From the NCBI GenBank assembly GCA_948471335.1, contig CAOKRZ010000063.1:1-5204 (forward strand): a DNA stretch of 5,204 bases, written 5' to 3'. The position numbers were made by a program, and so were the translations under genes. Source of the DNA: an uncultured Christensenella sp. (GTDB lineage Bacteria > Bacillota > Clostridia > Christensenellales > UBA1242). The notes below the pieces were generated by a model that had not been told where the DNA came from, searched no databases, and worked only from the letters and a program-made list of their open reading frames with translations. Shown piece by piece: positions 4,926-5,204 of this stretch; within the stretch, counting starts at the first letter, position 1, and each line of letters opens with the position of its first letter.

Positions 4926-5204
4926 TTATTCTTCTGTATTTGGCTGTTGTGGGATATCTTCAAGCTTAAGCTGCTTGCTTCTGACTTTGCGAGGCTTAAC
5001 TTCTTTTGCTGGAGCTTTCTCCTCAACTTTTTCTTCCTTTGCCTTTCCTTCCTTTTCTTTTCCTTCAAGTTCAGCTTTGACGTGCTTATACTCATTCATT
5101 CTCTTTGCGCTTTCATTTGGAGAGTAAAGAATAATTGTTTGCTTATCTTGATATCCAATCTTTCCGTCAAGGCTTGCCGAAATAACACTTCTGCCAAGCA
5201 TTTC
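4926..5204 (-). CDS. Unrecognised protein, C-terminal part with Lys/Glu/Ala-rich tail
   Basis: The frame is open to the right edge. The first visible Met codon is at 5201, but the codon before it (GAA) is also in frame and no SD can be seen, so this is probably the C-terminal 93 residues of a longer protein. The first 35 residues or so after that Met (GRSVISASLDGKIGYQDKQT and on) look like the beta-rich end of a folded domain. A low-complexity charged tail follows (about residues 40-91: repeated KEKEGKAKEEK-type segments, then APAKEVKPRKVRSKQ), ending QQPNTEE. I do not recognise the family. The tail is probably disordered and cytoplasmic. The gene ends 25 bases before the metal-transporter start and is likely co-transcribed with it. 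Confidence 0.65.
   Translation of the reverse strand, partial: EMLGRSVISASLDGKIGYQDKQTIILYSPNESAKRMNEYKHVKAELEGKEKEGKAKEEKVEEKAPAKEVKPRKVRSKQLKLEDIPQQPNTEE

Noticed and set aside
5010..5070. Polypyrimidine tract as a structural or repeat element
   Set aside because: It is explained by Lys/Glu codons (AAR/GAR) of the charged tail on the minus strand, with no exact tandem unit.

Overview
The window is an AT-rich stretch from a bacterium whose six complete or nearly complete genes all lie on the minus strand, so transcription runs from high to low coordinates. Strong purine-rich Shine-Dalgarno sites (AGGAGG), sigma-A-type promoters, short U-tailed hairpin terminators, a DivIVA-like protein and a clostridial-style Lgt with a GC..AGCCYG signature point to a member of the Bacillota, most likely an uncultured Clostridia-type lineage. 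This placement is an inference, since no rRNA or other marker gene is present. No tRNA, rRNA, CRISPR array, insertion sequence or phage gene was seen.

Reading in the direction of transcription, the right edge (5204 to 4037) carries the C-terminal part of an unrecognised protein with a Lys/Glu/Ala-rich tail. It is followed by a two-repeat polytopic membrane protein of the putative heavy-metal exporter/manganese transporter (ArsP_2-like) type with a His-rich loop. A new promoter with a dyad symmetry around its -35 box then drives a 392-residue Rho-like protein (3966 to 2788), which ends at a clear intrinsic terminator. This protein keeps Rho's N-terminal domain, RNA-binding OB fold and overall RecA-like fold. 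It has lost the P-loop Lys/Thr and the catalytic Glu, and it stops at about the arginine finger, so it looks like a dead-ATPase Rho paralogue.

The next unit (2657 to 491) is an envelope operon: a consensus promoter so close to the lgt start codon that the mRNA should be nearly leaderless, then lgt, a six-helix membrane protein of unknown function, and a DivIVA-like coiled-coil protein. These three genes are separated by only 1 to 3 bases, and a hairpin terminator follows. The grouping suggests a link between lipoprotein maturation and septum or pole organisation.

The last unit starts at a promoter whose -35/-10 spacer contains a run of nine Gs, a strong outlier in this AT-rich DNA. This is the classical architecture of a phase-variable promoter. 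It drives a 61-residue zinc-ribbon protein and a further unrecognised gene that runs off the left edge. The two most interesting items are the G9 promoter and the Rho-like pseudo-ATPase.
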